Positions 26,170 to 34,948 of a stretch of 54,881 nt of DNA are shown here, piece after piece; the first letter of the stretch is position 1; every line of letters begins with the position of its first letter. The stretch comes from G020354785 sp964461435 (GTDB lineage Bacteria; Bacteroidota; Bacteroidia; Bacteroidales; UBA10428). The notes below the pieces were generated by a model, which was not told the DNA's origin, searched no databases, and saw nothing but the letters and a program-made list of their open reading frames with translations. Made by a program: the position numbers and the translations under genes. Location: assembly GCA_964461435.1 (NCBI GenBank), contig CAYWUI010000021.1:1-54881 (forward strand), given 5' to 3'.

Positions 26170-26236
26170 GTATGACCACTTAATTGTACATAATAAAGAT
26201 ATAAAGCGGCCTATCGTTCTCACGGTAGGCCGCTTT
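26139..26236 (+). promoter_or_regulatory. trp attenuator: alternative leader RNA structures
   Basis: Three pairings compete. The terminator stem is AAAGCGGCCTA (26203-26213) with TAGGCCGCTTT (26226-26236). The antiterminator is ACCGTGAG (26163-26170) with CTCACGGT (26219-26226), eight perfect pairs that occupy the loop, upper stem and first base of the terminator's right arm. An early hairpin can form between the Trp codons (GTGGT, 26139-26143; GGTT, 26144-26147) and AACC (26162-26165) plus ACCAC (26175-26179). Stalling at WWW frees 26163-26170 for the antiterminator; translation to the stop codon blocks it and permits termination. The pairings are seen; their use in vivo is inferred. Confidence 0.8.
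26203..26236 (+). terminator. Intrinsic terminator in trp leader
   Basis: 11-bp perfect stem (26203-26213 / 26226-26236) that can extend by TCG/CGG to 14 pairs with a 6-nt loop; followed by TAGTTTATAATC after the last T of the stem, a modest U-rich tail. It ends 27 bp before the trpE ATG. Confidence 0.85.
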
Positions 26237-26263
26237 TAGTTTATAATCTTAATAATAATATTT

Positions 26264-27673
26264 ATGACCAGGTACAAAATAAAATCGAATGTAAAGGAGA
26301 TCCTTGCCGATACAATTACTCCAGTAAGTATTTATTTAAAGGTTCGTGATGCATACCCAAATTCACTGTTACTGGAAAGTTCTGATTATCGCGGTAATGA
26401 AAACAGCTATTCCTTCATTTGTATAAATCCTGTTGCAAGCTTCATTGTTGACAAAGGTAAAGCCATACAAAATTATCCTGATGGCTCACAGGTATCAGCT
26501 GAATTAAAAAACATACAGTCCTTTAATAAATATTTTAATGAGTTTTTATGTGCTTTTGAGCAGACAGAGGGAGGCATAGCAGTGCCTGTTAACGGATTAT
26601 TCGGGTATACTTCATATGATGCTGTACAGTACTTTGAAACATTAAAGCTTAAAGCCCCGGTCATTGATGAATATAAAATACCGGATGTCAGATATAGCTT
26701 TTATAAATATATTATTTCGATAAACCATTTTAAAAATATACTGCATATAATTGAAAACCAATTAGATGAACAAAAAAGTCAGATTGATAAAATAGAATCT
26801 CTGTTATACAAAGGGATAATTACTTCCGGCAAATTCCTGCCCGAAGAAAAGGAAATATCAAATCTTACCGATGATGAGTATATGAATATAGTCACAAAGG
26901 GCAAGAAACACTGTTACCGCGGTGATGTGTTCCAGATAGTAATGTCAAGGCAATTTTCACAGAGATTTTCAGGTAACGACTTCAACGTTTACAGGGCACT
27001 GCGTTCAATAAATCCCTCTCCCTACCTGTTTTATTTTGATTATGGAGATTATAAGATTTTTGGGTCATCACCTGAGGCACAGCTGAAAATCCAGAACGGG
27101 AAAGCATATATAAATCCTATAGCAGGAACATTTAAGAGAACAGGTGATGATGAAAAAGATAAACTACTGGCACATAAGCTGGCAAATGATGCCAAAGAGA
27201 ATGCCGAACATGTTATGCTTGTTGATTTGGCCAGGAATGATTTAAGCAGGCATGCTGCCAGCGTGAAAGTGGAAAATTACCGCGAAATTCAATATTACTC
27301 CCATGTGTTGCACATGGTTTCCACCGTGTCGGGTATATTGAATAAGAATTCGAATGCCATAGATATGATGACTGCAACATTTCCTGCAGGGACTCTCTCA
27401 GGGGCTCCGAAATACAAGGCAATGGAATTAATTGACAGGTATGAAAACCAGAACCGTGGCTATTATGGCGGGGCAATCGGATTTATGGACTTTAAAGGAA
27501 ATCTGAACCACGCTATTATGATCAGGACTTTTTTATGCAAAAAAAATACATTATTCTATCAGGCAGGAGCAGGGATAGTTTCCGAGTCCCGCGAGGAAAA
27601 TGAACTTCAGGAAGTTAATAATAAGCTGGGAGCCTTAAAAAAGGCTATTCTTATGGCCGAAAGTATAAACTGA
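26264..27673 (+). CDS. trpE: Anthranilate synthase component I
   Basis: Makes anthranilate from chorismate using ammonia supplied by TrpG; first committed step of tryptophan synthesis. The 469-residue protein has the N-terminal allosteric Trp-binding motif LLESS (residues 36-40), so feedback inhibition is expected. The chorismate-binding domain carries GDVFQIVMSRQF, FGSSPEAQLKI, PIAGTFKR, EHVMLVDLARNDLS, FPAGTLSGAPKYKAMELI and GYYGGAIGFMDFKGN. First structural gene after the attenuator; trpG starts 15 bp downstream. The LLES motif and neighbourhood favour TrpE over PabB. Confidence 0.97.
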   Translation: MTRYKIKSNVKEILADTITPVSIYLKVRDAYPNSLLLESSDYRGNENSYSFICINPVASFIVDKGKAIQNYPDGSQVSAELKNIQSFNKYFNEFLCAFEQTEGGIAVPVNGLFGYTSYDAVQYFETLKLKAPVIDEYKIPDVRYSFYKYIISINHFKNILHIIENQLDEQKSQIDKIESLLYKGIITSGKFLPEEKEISNLTDDEYMNIVTKGKKHCYRGDVFQIVMSRQFSQRFSGNDFNVYRALRSINPSPYLFYFDYGDYKIFGSSPEAQLKIQNGKAYINPIAGTFKRTGDDEKDKLLAHKLANDAKENAEHVMLVDLARNDLSRHAASVKVENYREIQYYSHVLHMVSTVSGILNKNSNAIDMMTATFPAGTLSGAPKYKAMELIDRYENQNRGYYGGAIGFMDFKGNLNHAIMIRTFLCKKNTLFYQAGAGIVSESREENELQEVNNKLGALKKAILMAESIN

Positions 27674-27688
27674 TAATAAAAACAGATA

Positions 27689-28261
27689 ATGAGAAAAATA
27701 CTTGTAGTAGATAATTATGATTCTTTTACATATAACCTGGTACATTATATTGAAAAGCTAACCGGGGAACCGGTTGATGTATTTAGAAATGATGAAATTA
27801 TACTTGACAATATTGACAGGTATGATAAGATTCTTTTGTCACCGGGACCCGGAATTCCTGTTGAGGCAGGCATATGTCTTGATTTGATAAAGAGGTATGC
27901 AGCAACGAAAAGCATTCTGGGAGTGTGCCTCGGCCACCAGGCAGTCGGACAGGCTTTTGGGGCAGGACTGATAAATCTCAATAAGGTATATCACGGAGTG
28001 TCAAGTATTATATCGGTTTTAACCCCGGGAGATCCTTTATATAATCATTTGCCGGACAGAATGGAAGTCGGGAGATATCACTCCTGGGTACTTTCAAGGG
28101 ATAATTTCCCGGCATGCTTTACTGTTACCTGTGAAGATGAGCAGGGCTTAATAATGGGAATAAGCCATAAAGAATATGATCTTAAAGGCGTACAGTACCA
28201 TCCTGAATCCGTATTGACTGAACACGGACTCAAAATTATTGAAAACTGGCTTAATTTGTAA
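27689..28261 (+). CDS. trpG: Anthranilate synthase component II (glutamine amidotransferase)
   Basis: Hydrolyses glutamine and channels ammonia to TrpE. The 190-residue class I amidotransferase has the oxyanion strand SPGPGIP, nucleophile Cys80 in GVCLGHQAVGQAFG, and the catalytic His171 and Glu173 in QYHPESVLTEHG. It is a free-standing subunit, not fused to trpE or trpD. By family habit it could also serve PabB, but its place inside the trp operon makes anthranilate synthesis the main role. Confidence 0.96.
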   Translation: MRKILVVDNYDSFTYNLVHYIEKLTGEPVDVFRNDEIILDNIDRYDKILLSPGPGIPVEAGICLDLIKRYAATKSILGVCLGHQAVGQAFGAGLINLNKVYHGVSSIISVLTPGDPLYNHLPDRMEVGRYHSWVLSRDNFPACFTVTCEDEQGLIMGISHKEYDLKGVQYHPESVLTEHGLKIIENWLNL

Positions 28262-28322
28262 CCAGACAACCATCTGTCAAATTTGAATTATTATATTACT
28301 TATAAAACTAAAATTTAAATTA

Positions 28323-29318
28323 ATGAAAGAAACACTAAATTATCTGTTTGATCATAAAGTGCTTGGCAGGCAGGAAGCTAAAGACATCCTTATCGGGATT
28401 GGCAAGGGGCAATATTCGGAACCTGAAATCGCTTCGTTTCTGACTGTGTATCTGATGAGAAAGATAACGCCTCATGAACTGGCAGGATTCAGGGATGCGA
28501 TGCTTGAACTTTGTATCCCGGTAAGTTTACCGGATCATGAGACAATTGATGTGTGCGGAACCGGGGGAGATGAAAAGAATACATTTAATATTTCAACCCT
28601 GACTGCTTTTATACTGGCAGGAGCAGGTTTAAAAGTCGTCAAGCATGGTAACTACGCTGTCTCTTCAGCAAGCGGTTCTTCAGACATCCTCGAGCATTAT
28701 GGTTATAAGTTCAGCAACGACGAAAATAAAATAAGGAATGAAATTGAAAAAGCAAATATATGTTATTTGCATGCTCCCTTATTTCATCCTGCCATGAAAA
28801 GTGTCGCACCTGTGAGGAAAAGTCTGAAAGTTAAAACCTTTTTTAATATTCTGGGCCCTATGATAAATCCATGCCGGCCAAAAAATCAACTTGTCGGTGT
28901 ATTCAGCGAGGAGGTAATGAATTTATATAATGATGTTTATAAAGATACGGACATAAGCTATTGTATAGTATACTGTCTTAATGGTTATGACGAGATCTCG
29001 CTAACGGGCAACTTCAGGATTATTTCAAAGGATTCGGATAAAATATTATCTCCGGAGGATATGAATTTAAAGAGAACGGGTCATGATGATCTCTTCGGAG
29101 GAAATACTGCCCGGGAGGCAGCCAGAGTATTCAATAATATAATAAATGGCAATGGCACTGAAGCACATAATAGTGTGGTTATTGCCAATGCTGCTATGGG
29201 ACTTAAATGTATTTATGGTAATAAATCCGTCGAAGAATGTGTTGAGCAGGCACGTGAATCATTACTGGGGAAAAAAGCACTTGGAGCGTTAAAAAAATTA
29301 ATTGATCTGCAACCATGA
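28323..29318 (+). CDS. trpD: Anthranilate phosphoribosyltransferase
   Basis: Transfers phosphoribosyl from PRPP to anthranilate. The 331-residue protein shows the N-terminal helical domain and the glycine-rich PRPP site CGTGGD (residues 78-83), followed by NTFNIST and the KHGNYAVSSASGSSD stretch (107-121), then HPAMKSVAPVRKSL and NILGPMINP. The stop overlaps the trpC start in an ATGA, which implies translational coupling. A 61-bp gap separates it from trpG. Confidence 0.97.
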   Translation: MKETLNYLFDHKVLGRQEAKDILIGIGKGQYSEPEIASFLTVYLMRKITPHELAGFRDAMLELCIPVSLPDHETIDVCGTGGDEKNTFNISTLTAFILAGAGLKVVKHGNYAVSSASGSSDILEHYGYKFSNDENKIRNEIEKANICYLHAPLFHPAMKSVAPVRKSLKVKTFFNILGPMINPCRPKNQLVGVFSEEVMNLYNDVYKDTDISYCIVYCLNGYDEISLTGNFRIISKDSDKILSPEDMNLKRTGHDDLFGGNTAREAARVFNNIINGNGTEAHNSVVIANAAMGLKCIYGNKSVEECVEQARESLLGKKALGALKKLIDLQP

Positions 29319-30094
29319 CAATCCTGGAAGAGATTGCAGCATATAAAAGAAAAGAGGTTAAAGCTAATAAGCACCTGAATGATGTCAGAGAGCTTGAGAA
29401 GAGCAAATATTTCAGAAGAGTACCCCTGATGCTGACTGATTTTTTGCTTGATGGCAGTAAATCCGGAATCATAGCAGAGTATAAAAGAAAGTCACCTTCT
29501 TCAGGAATAATTAATGATAAGGCAAGGGTTGAAGATGTGACAACAGGGTATACATATGGAGGGGCATCGGGATTATCCATCCTTACTGATAATAAGTTTT
29601 TCGGAGGAAATAATAATGATTTGATTAAAACCAGGGAAATAAATTCATTACCAATATTAAGGAAAGATTTTACTATTGATGAATACCAGGTAGTTGAAGC
29701 TAAATCAATCGGGGCGGATGTTATTCTGCTAATTGCTTCTATTTTAAATATCAGACATGCCAGGGAACTGGCGAGACTTGCAGTTTCATTAAATATGCAG
29801 GTGCTGCTGGAAATTCATGAAGAAAATGAACTTGATTTTGTGAGTGAATATGTTAACATAGTCGGAGTAAATAACAGGAACCTGAAAGATTTTTCAGTTG
29901 ATATTACCACTTCACTTGAGCTGTCAGAAAAAATCCCTTCAGAATTTATTAAGATATCCGAAAGCGGCATATCCTCACCCGAAGATATAAGGAAATTGAG
30001 AGATCACGGATATAATGGATTTTTAATAGGGGAGAGATTTATGAAGGATGATGATCCGGCAAAGTCTTTTGATAATTTTGTAAAGGAATTATAA
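29315..30094 (+). CDS. trpC: Indole-3-glycerol phosphate synthase
   Basis: Closes the pyrrole ring, converting the carboxyphenylamino deoxyribulose phosphate to indole-3-glycerol phosphate with loss of CO2. The 259-residue TIM barrel has Glu55 and Lys57 in IIAEYKRKSPSSG, the general-acid Lys in LPILRKDFTIDEYQ, the VGVNNRNLKDF strand, and the phosphate site SESGISSPEDI plus GFLIGERFM. It is separate from trpF, unlike the fused enterobacterial gene, and overlaps trpD by four bases. Confidence 0.97.
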   Translation: MTILEEIAAYKRKEVKANKHLNDVRELEKSKYFRRVPLMLTDFLLDGSKSGIIAEYKRKSPSSGIINDKARVEDVTTGYTYGGASGLSILTDNKFFGGNNNDLIKTREINSLPILRKDFTIDEYQVVEAKSIGADVILLIASILNIRHARELARLAVSLNMQVLLEIHEENELDFVSEYVNIVGVNNRNLKDFSVDITTSLELSEKIPSEFIKISESGISSPEDIRKLRDHGYNGFLIGERFMKDDDPAKSFDNFVKEL

Positions 30095-30096
30095 GA

Positions 30097-30735
30097 ATGG
30101 ACAGTAAGACTATAAATATCAAAATTTGCGGGATGATGGAAGAATCGAACATCCGGGAGCTGGTTAAAGTTCATCCCGATTATATAGGATTTATTTTTTA
30201 TCGCGAATCAAAGAGATTCATTGGAGAGGATTTCAGTTCAGGAATACTGGATTCTATACCTGGAAGTATATCTAAAGTGGGTGTTTTTGTGGATGCCGGC
30301 AAAGATTATATTCTGGAAAAATCAGAACTATTCGGATTAAAATTAGTACAGCTTCATGGAAGTGAACCTGTAACGGCCTGCATGGAACTTTTTAATGCCG
30401 GGATTTCAGTAATTAAAGTATTTCATATCGATGATGAATTCAATTTTGATACTATAAATCCTTTTAAACCTTATTGCAAATATTTTCTCTTTGACACAAA
30501 ATGCAGCACTTTTGGAGGTAGCAGCAAGAAGTTTAACTGGGATATACTTAGAAAATATGATAACGAAAAGCCTGTCTTCCTTAGCGGGGGTATTGGTAAT
30601 GCAGATGCCGGATTGATTAAACAGCTTGACTATCTGAATATTCATGCTGTTGACATAAACAGCAGATTTGAAAAGGAACCGGGAATAAAAGACATATCAA
30701 AAATTAAAAAATTTATTAAAGAATTTAAATCTTAA
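30097..30735 (+). CDS. trpF: Phosphoribosylanthranilate isomerase
   Basis: Performs the Amadori rearrangement of phosphoribosylanthranilate. The 212-residue TIM barrel has the catalytic base Cys11 in KICGM and the catalytic acid Asp133 in LFDTKCSTFGGS, with FVDAGKD, LVQLHGSE, FLSGGIGNADAG and AVDINSRFE completing the pattern. Residues normally seen as GVE after DINS read RFE, a small deviation near the phosphate site. Only 2 bp separate it from trpC. Confidence 0.95.
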   Translation: MDSKTINIKICGMMEESNIRELVKVHPDYIGFIFYRESKRFIGEDFSSGILDSIPGSISKVGVFVDAGKDYILEKSELFGLKLVQLHGSEPVTACMELFNAGISVIKVFHIDDEFNFDTINPFKPYCKYFLFDTKCSTFGGSSKKFNWDILRKYDNEKPVFLSGGIGNADAGLIKQLDYLNIHAVDINSRFEKEPGIKDISKIKKFIKEFKS

Positions 30736-30741
30736 AGTATC

Positions 30742-31926
30742 ATGAAATTTGATGTTGACGAAAGAGGCTTTTATGGTGAATTTGGCGGGGCCTATATTCC
30801 TGAAATGATGTATAAAAATATTGAGGAATTAAGGCTCAATTACCTGAAGTTTATTAATGATCCTTCATTCCGGAAAGAGTTCAGGCAATTGCTTAAAGAT
30901 TACGCTGGCAGGCCGACACCACTTTATTTTGCTGGAGGATTATCTGGTTGCTATAAAACAAATATTTATCTTAAAAGGGAGGATCTGGCTCATACCGGTG
31001 CACATAAGATAAATAATACAATCGGACAGGTGTTAATTGCCAGAAGGCTTGGAAAGACAAGAATTATAGCAGAAACCGGGGCAGGGCAACACGGTGTTGC
31101 CACAGCTACTGTATGTGCCTTAATGAATCTCAAATGTATAGTTTATATGGGAAAGCTCGATGTTGAAAGGCAGGCTCCGAATGTTTTACGTATGAAAATG
31201 CTTGGTGCCGAGGTTGTGCCGGTATATAGCGGGAACCAGACACTTAAAGATGCTACTAATGAAGCTATAAGAGACTGGATAAACAATCCTGTTGATACAC
31301 ACTATATTATAGGTTCTGTTGTCGGCCCGCATCCTTATCCTGATATGGTAACACGCCTGCAGTCAGTTATTAGTGAAGAGATGATGTGGCAGTTAAAGGA
31401 AAAAACAGGGAGAGATTATCCGGATTATATAATAGCCTGTGTCGGAGGGGGCAGTAACGCTGCAGGGGCATATTATCATTTCCTAAATAATGAGAAAGTG
31501 AAATTAATAGCCGTTGAAGCCAGTGGTAAAGGTATTGACTCAGGATACAGTGCGGCTACCATGGTGCTTGGCAGGCCCGGCATTCTGCATGGAAGCAGAA
31601 GTATGGTCATGCAAAATGAAGACGGCCAGATAACGGAACCATATTCAATATCTGCCGGACTTGATTATCCGGGCATAGGTCCCATACATTCACACCTCAA
31701 TAAAACAGGAAGGGCAATTTTCAGGCATGCAACAGATAAAGAAGCTTTGGAAGCCGCATACCAGCTTGCAAAGATGGAGGGAATTATACCGGCACTTGAA
31801 ACAGCACATGCTCTCGCAATACTGAAGAGCATTAAATTCAGTCCGGATAATACAGTCGCAGTCTGCCTTTCAGGCAGGGGAGATAAAGATCTTGATACTT
31901 ACATTAAACATATGGGTGACAAATAA
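30742..31926 (+). CDS. trpB: Tryptophan synthase beta chain
   Basis: Condenses indole with serine using pyridoxal phosphate. The 394-residue protein has the Schiff-base Lys89 in HTGAHKINNTIGQ, ETGAGQHGVATATVCAL, the glycine-rich phosphate loop VGGGSNAAGAY, and the C-terminal VCLSGRGDKDLDTY. It is the common TrpB1 type that pairs with TrpA through the indole tunnel. Six bp after trpF and 21 bp before trpA. Confidence 0.98.
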   Translation: MKFDVDERGFYGEFGGAYIPEMMYKNIEELRLNYLKFINDPSFRKEFRQLLKDYAGRPTPLYFAGGLSGCYKTNIYLKREDLAHTGAHKINNTIGQVLIARRLGKTRIIAETGAGQHGVATATVCALMNLKCIVYMGKLDVERQAPNVLRMKMLGAEVVPVYSGNQTLKDATNEAIRDWINNPVDTHYIIGSVVGPHPYPDMVTRLQSVISEEMMWQLKEKTGRDYPDYIIACVGGGSNAAGAYYHFLNNEKVKLIAVEASGKGIDSGYSAATMVLGRPGILHGSRSMVMQNEDGQITEPYSISAGLDYPGIGPIHSHLNKTGRAIFRHATDKEALEAAYQLAKMEGIIPALETAHALAILKSIKFSPDNTVAVCLSGRGDKDLDTYIKHMGDK

Positions 31927-31947
31927 TACATTTAAAATACAAACAGA

Positions 31948-32724
31948 ATGAACAGGCTAAAAAAACTATTTGACAATAAGGCACAAAATATTCTATCGGT
32001 ATATTTTACAGCAGGCTATCCTGATTTAAATGACACCGGGGTGATAATAAGGTCTCTGGCAGATAACGGGGCTGACATAATTGAAATAGGCATGCCGTTT
32101 TCCGATCCCCTGGCAGACGGACCCGTAATTCAGAAAAGTAATGATATAGCCCTGAAAAATGGCATGAATCTGAAATTATTGTTCAGGCAACTGGCAGATA
32201 TAAGAAAGGAGACAGATATACCTCTTCTCCTGATGGGATACCTTAATCCTGTTTTACAATACGGCATTGAAGAGTTTTGTATTATGTCTGAAAAAACGGG
32301 AATTGACGGACTGATATTACCTGATTTGCCATTGTATGTTTATCTGGAAGAATACAAAGAGTTGTTTGAAAAGCATAAATTGTCAGTTGCATTCTTAGTT
32401 GCCCCTGAGACAAGTGATGAAAGAGTCAGGGAAATTGACAGGATAAGTAATGGTTTTATATATATAGTATCACGCTCATCAACCACCGGTGTAAAAGATG
32501 ATATAGAAAGCAGGCAGATAGAATATTTTGAACGTATTAAAAGCCTTAAATTAAGAAATCCAAGGCTCATAGGATTCGGGATATCTAATAATAAAACTTT
32601 CAGAAGGGCATGTGAATATGGAAACGGAGCGATAATTGGCAGTGCTTTTATCAGGGCACTGGAAGATACCGGGTCGGGTCTCGAAGACAGCATCAGGAAT
32701 TTTATTAACTCAATAAAAGAATAA
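31948..32724 (+). CDS. trpA: Tryptophan synthase alpha chain
   Basis: Cleaves indole-3-glycerol phosphate to indole, passed to TrpB. The 258-residue TIM barrel has both catalytic acids: Glu46 in IIEIGMPFSDP and Asp57 in PLADGPVIQ. Other landmarks: GYLNPVLQYG, GLILPDLP, FLVAPETSDERV, IYIVSRSSTTG, GFGISNNKT and AIIGSAFIRA. Last gene of the pathway operon; the next gene starts 82 bp downstream with a GTG and may be read through. Confidence 0.97.
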   Translation: MNRLKKLFDNKAQNILSVYFTAGYPDLNDTGVIIRSLADNGADIIEIGMPFSDPLADGPVIQKSNDIALKNGMNLKLLFRQLADIRKETDIPLLLMGYLNPVLQYGIEEFCIMSEKTGIDGLILPDLPLYVYLEEYKELFEKHKLSVAFLVAPETSDERVREIDRISNGFIYIVSRSSTTGVKDDIESRQIEYFERIKSLKLRNPRLIGFGISNNKTFRRACEYGNGAIIGSAFIRALEDTGSGLEDSIRNFINSIKE

Positions 32725-32732
32725 TTGCAGGG

Positions 32733-32755
32733 TTATTGCATTATTATAGCAATAA
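32733..32755 (+). terminator. Weak hairpin after trpA
   Basis: TTATTGC (32733-32739) and GCAATAA (32749-32755) form a 7-bp stem, but the T-run begins about 14 nt later, so termination is doubtful. Confidence 0.28.
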
Positions 32756-32806
32756 TGTTATTATCGTATTTTTTTACAGGGTGTTAATATTTTATTTTAC
32801 TGATAA

Positions 32807-34900
32807 GTGTATAAACGTAACTATTTTATCCTGTTGTTGTTCCCTTTACTTTTTTTCATTTTTGAATGGATATTCAGAATTGAATATTCATATTTTTATA
32901 TGTCGGTTTATGATCCTGCCTACGCTTATTTATTTAACGGATTAAATCTCGCTAATTTTAAAATAGTTCTGGGACTGACTGGTCATCCGGGAACACCTTT
33001 ACAAATACTTATCTCGGTTATTATAAGAATTACTTACCTGTTTGGAAATGATAGCAGCCTGGTAGATGCAGTGTTGATTAATCCGGAGTTATATCTGGCT
33101 AATATCAGTATAGTACTGGTTTTAATTAATACTGTTACAATTTTTCTGACAGGATATTTTATTTTCGGATGGTTCAAAAACCTTTCCCTTGCTATTTTTA
33201 TTCAACTTTCACTTTTTTTCAGCAAAGCCGCTATGTTTTTTGCTTCTTTTGTAATGGCAGAACCCATGCTTACTTTTACCGAATTAATCCTGATAATATA
33301 TATTTTCAAATACTTACACGAGAGTAATGAAAGAGCATTAAACAAATATATTATATTGTTTGCTGTAATCTCGGGATTTGGCCTGGCCGTTAAGGTGGTC
33401 TTCTTACCAGTAATCTTAATACCGTTTCTGGTATTTAAGGGGATTAAGGCCCGTTTAAAATATGGGATAATTACGGTTGCAGCTTTTTTTATCTTTATTC
33501 TTCCTGCAATAAGCAGATTTGGGCATTTTATTTTATGGATTAAAAGGTTGATAATATTTACGGGAAAATACGGAACGGGGGAGCCGGCAGTTGTTAACTT
33601 AAGTGATTTTGCTCAAAATTTACTTAAGGTTTTTAAAGATGAATACATTTTTACAATAGTATATGCAATTATTATTCTTACAATAGGTTTATACCTGCAT
33701 TCAGGATACAGGAAATTGCTTAAAGAAAGCAGATATTACAGGCTTCTTGTTATTATTTTTATTGCTGTTACTGCACAAATAATTATAGTAGCCAAACACT
33801 ATTCATTTCACTATATGATTCCTGCACATATTTTAATTGCTACAACTATTTTCGTGATTATAACAATATATAAGGAACTGGGAATAATTCCGGCCGGATT
33901 CATTAAAAGACGGATTTTGACATTTGCAGTTATATTATTTGGATTTTTCCTTTTATTAAGGCTGATAATAAATTACAGCTTTTCACCTGACCTTAATAAT
34001 CCCAGTAAAGAAACCGTAAGCTATATAGAAAAAAATCGCCGTAATAAACCAGTAATAATAGTCAATAATAAGCATGGCAAATCAGCTTTCATGGAATCAG
34101 CACTCTATTTTGGCATGAGTTACGCTGACAACCAAAAGCACTTTTACGGGAGAACTTTGAAAAAGAAATTTCCTGACACATATTTTTATAATGTCGGTTC
34201 CGGAGAGTTTTATGACTGGCAAATTACATTTCCTGCATTTAATATTGCATCACGTTATAGCAGAATGTGGTTATATTTCGTAAGAAAGGATAATAACTTA
34301 TTGCAAAAAATTGTAAAGAACTTTACAAACATTCTTTCTGGTGATTATAAAGCTGTCGACATAAAGGAGCTTTATATAAATAATAGGACCGGTGAAGTAA
34401 TCTATGAGTTAAGTGTTGATAATAGTATGATAAAGTCTTTGATAAAGGTAAAAAGGGAAATATCATGCAATTGTGAGACTATAGATAATAATCACTTCAT
34501 TTCTTCAGACGGAAAAAATTATTTTGACAACGGCAACTTACGGAACAATAAAATATTTTTCAGGGGAGGACATTCTGTAAAATTAACTGGTAGATGCCTC
34601 TACGGCTTAGGCATAAAAATTAAGATAGAACATGGAGAGGTATATAAAATAAATGTATGGAGGTTAAGCAAAGAAGCATCGGGGATACTGGTAGCAACTA
34701 CAGATGTACCAGGTGAGTATTACAAAGCGGGGGCATCTATCCAGGATGTAAATGGTGAATGGGAGAAAATTGAATTAAATGTGAGGATACCAGAGAATGT
34801 TAAGTCCGATACTCTTCATATTTATATCTGGAATAATCTCAAGGAAATAGAAGTATATTTTGATGATTTTTCTATCCGTCAGATAGAAGTTGGAAAATGA
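32807..34900 (+). CDS. Polytopic membrane protein, GT-C glycosyltransferase-like, with C-terminal beta domain
   Basis: A 697-residue protein with a GTG start; two in-frame stops lie directly upstream, and the first ATG would cut the first membrane helix. Residues 1 to about 395 hold roughly ten to eleven transmembrane helices with a first periplasmic loop (SVYDPAYAYLFNGLNLAN... GHPGTPLQIL), the layout of GT-C enzymes such as ArnT and protein mannosyltransferases, although the classical acidic pair is not certain (an Asp at DPAYAY is a candidate). Residues about 400-550 form a soluble domain, and 560-697 look like a jelly-roll carbohydrate-binding module (KIKIEHGEVYKINVWR ... YFDDFSIRQIEV). 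It may transfer a lipid-linked sugar, but substrate and reaction are unknown. It ends at a strong bidirectional terminator. Confidence 0.7.
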   Translation: MYKRNYFILLLFPLLFFIFEWIFRIEYSYFYMSVYDPAYAYLFNGLNLANFKIVLGLTGHPGTPLQILISVIIRITYLFGNDSSLVDAVLINPELYLANISIVLVLINTVTIFLTGYFIFGWFKNLSLAIFIQLSLFFSKAAMFFASFVMAEPMLTFTELILIIYIFKYLHESNERALNKYIILFAVISGFGLAVKVVFLPVILIPFLVFKGIKARLKYGIITVAAFFIFILPAISRFGHFILWIKRLIIFTGKYGTGEPAVVNLSDFAQNLLKVFKDEYIFTIVYAIIILTIGLYLHSGYRKLLKESRYYRLLVIIFIAVTAQIIIVAKHYSFHYMIPAHILIATTIFVIITIYKELGIIPAGFIKRRILTFAVILFGFFLLLRLIINYSFSPDLNNPSKETVSYIEKNRRNKPVIIVNNKHGKSAFMESALYFGMSYADNQKHFYGRTLKKKFPDTYFYNVGSGEFYDWQITFPAFNIASRYSRMWLYFVRKDNNLLQKIVKNFTNILSGDYKAVDIKELYINNRTGEVIYELSVDNSMIKSLIKVKREISCNCETIDNNHFISSDGKNYFDNGNLRNNKIFFRGGHSVKLTGRCLYGLGIKIKIEHGEVYKINVWRLSKEASGILVATTDVPGEYYKAGASIQDVNGEWEKIELNVRIPENVKSDTLHIYIWNNLKEIEVYFDDFSIRQIEVGK

Positions 34901-34904
34901 CAAA

Positions 34905-34938
34905 AAAAAGAGGATACCAGCGTAAATATCCTCTTTTT
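34905..34938. terminator. Bidirectional intrinsic terminator
   Basis: AAAAAGAGGATA (34905-34916) and TATCCTCTTTTT (34927-34938) form a perfect 12-bp stem with a 10-nt loop, flanked by A- and T-runs, between the convergent membrane-protein and lipoprotein genes. It can serve both strands. Confidence 0.88.
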
Positions 34939-34948
34939 ATAGTATTAT

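Noticed and set aside
32736..32945. 69-codon frame starting before the GTG of the membrane protein
   Set aside because: Different frame, overlaps the real gene, and has no supporting features.
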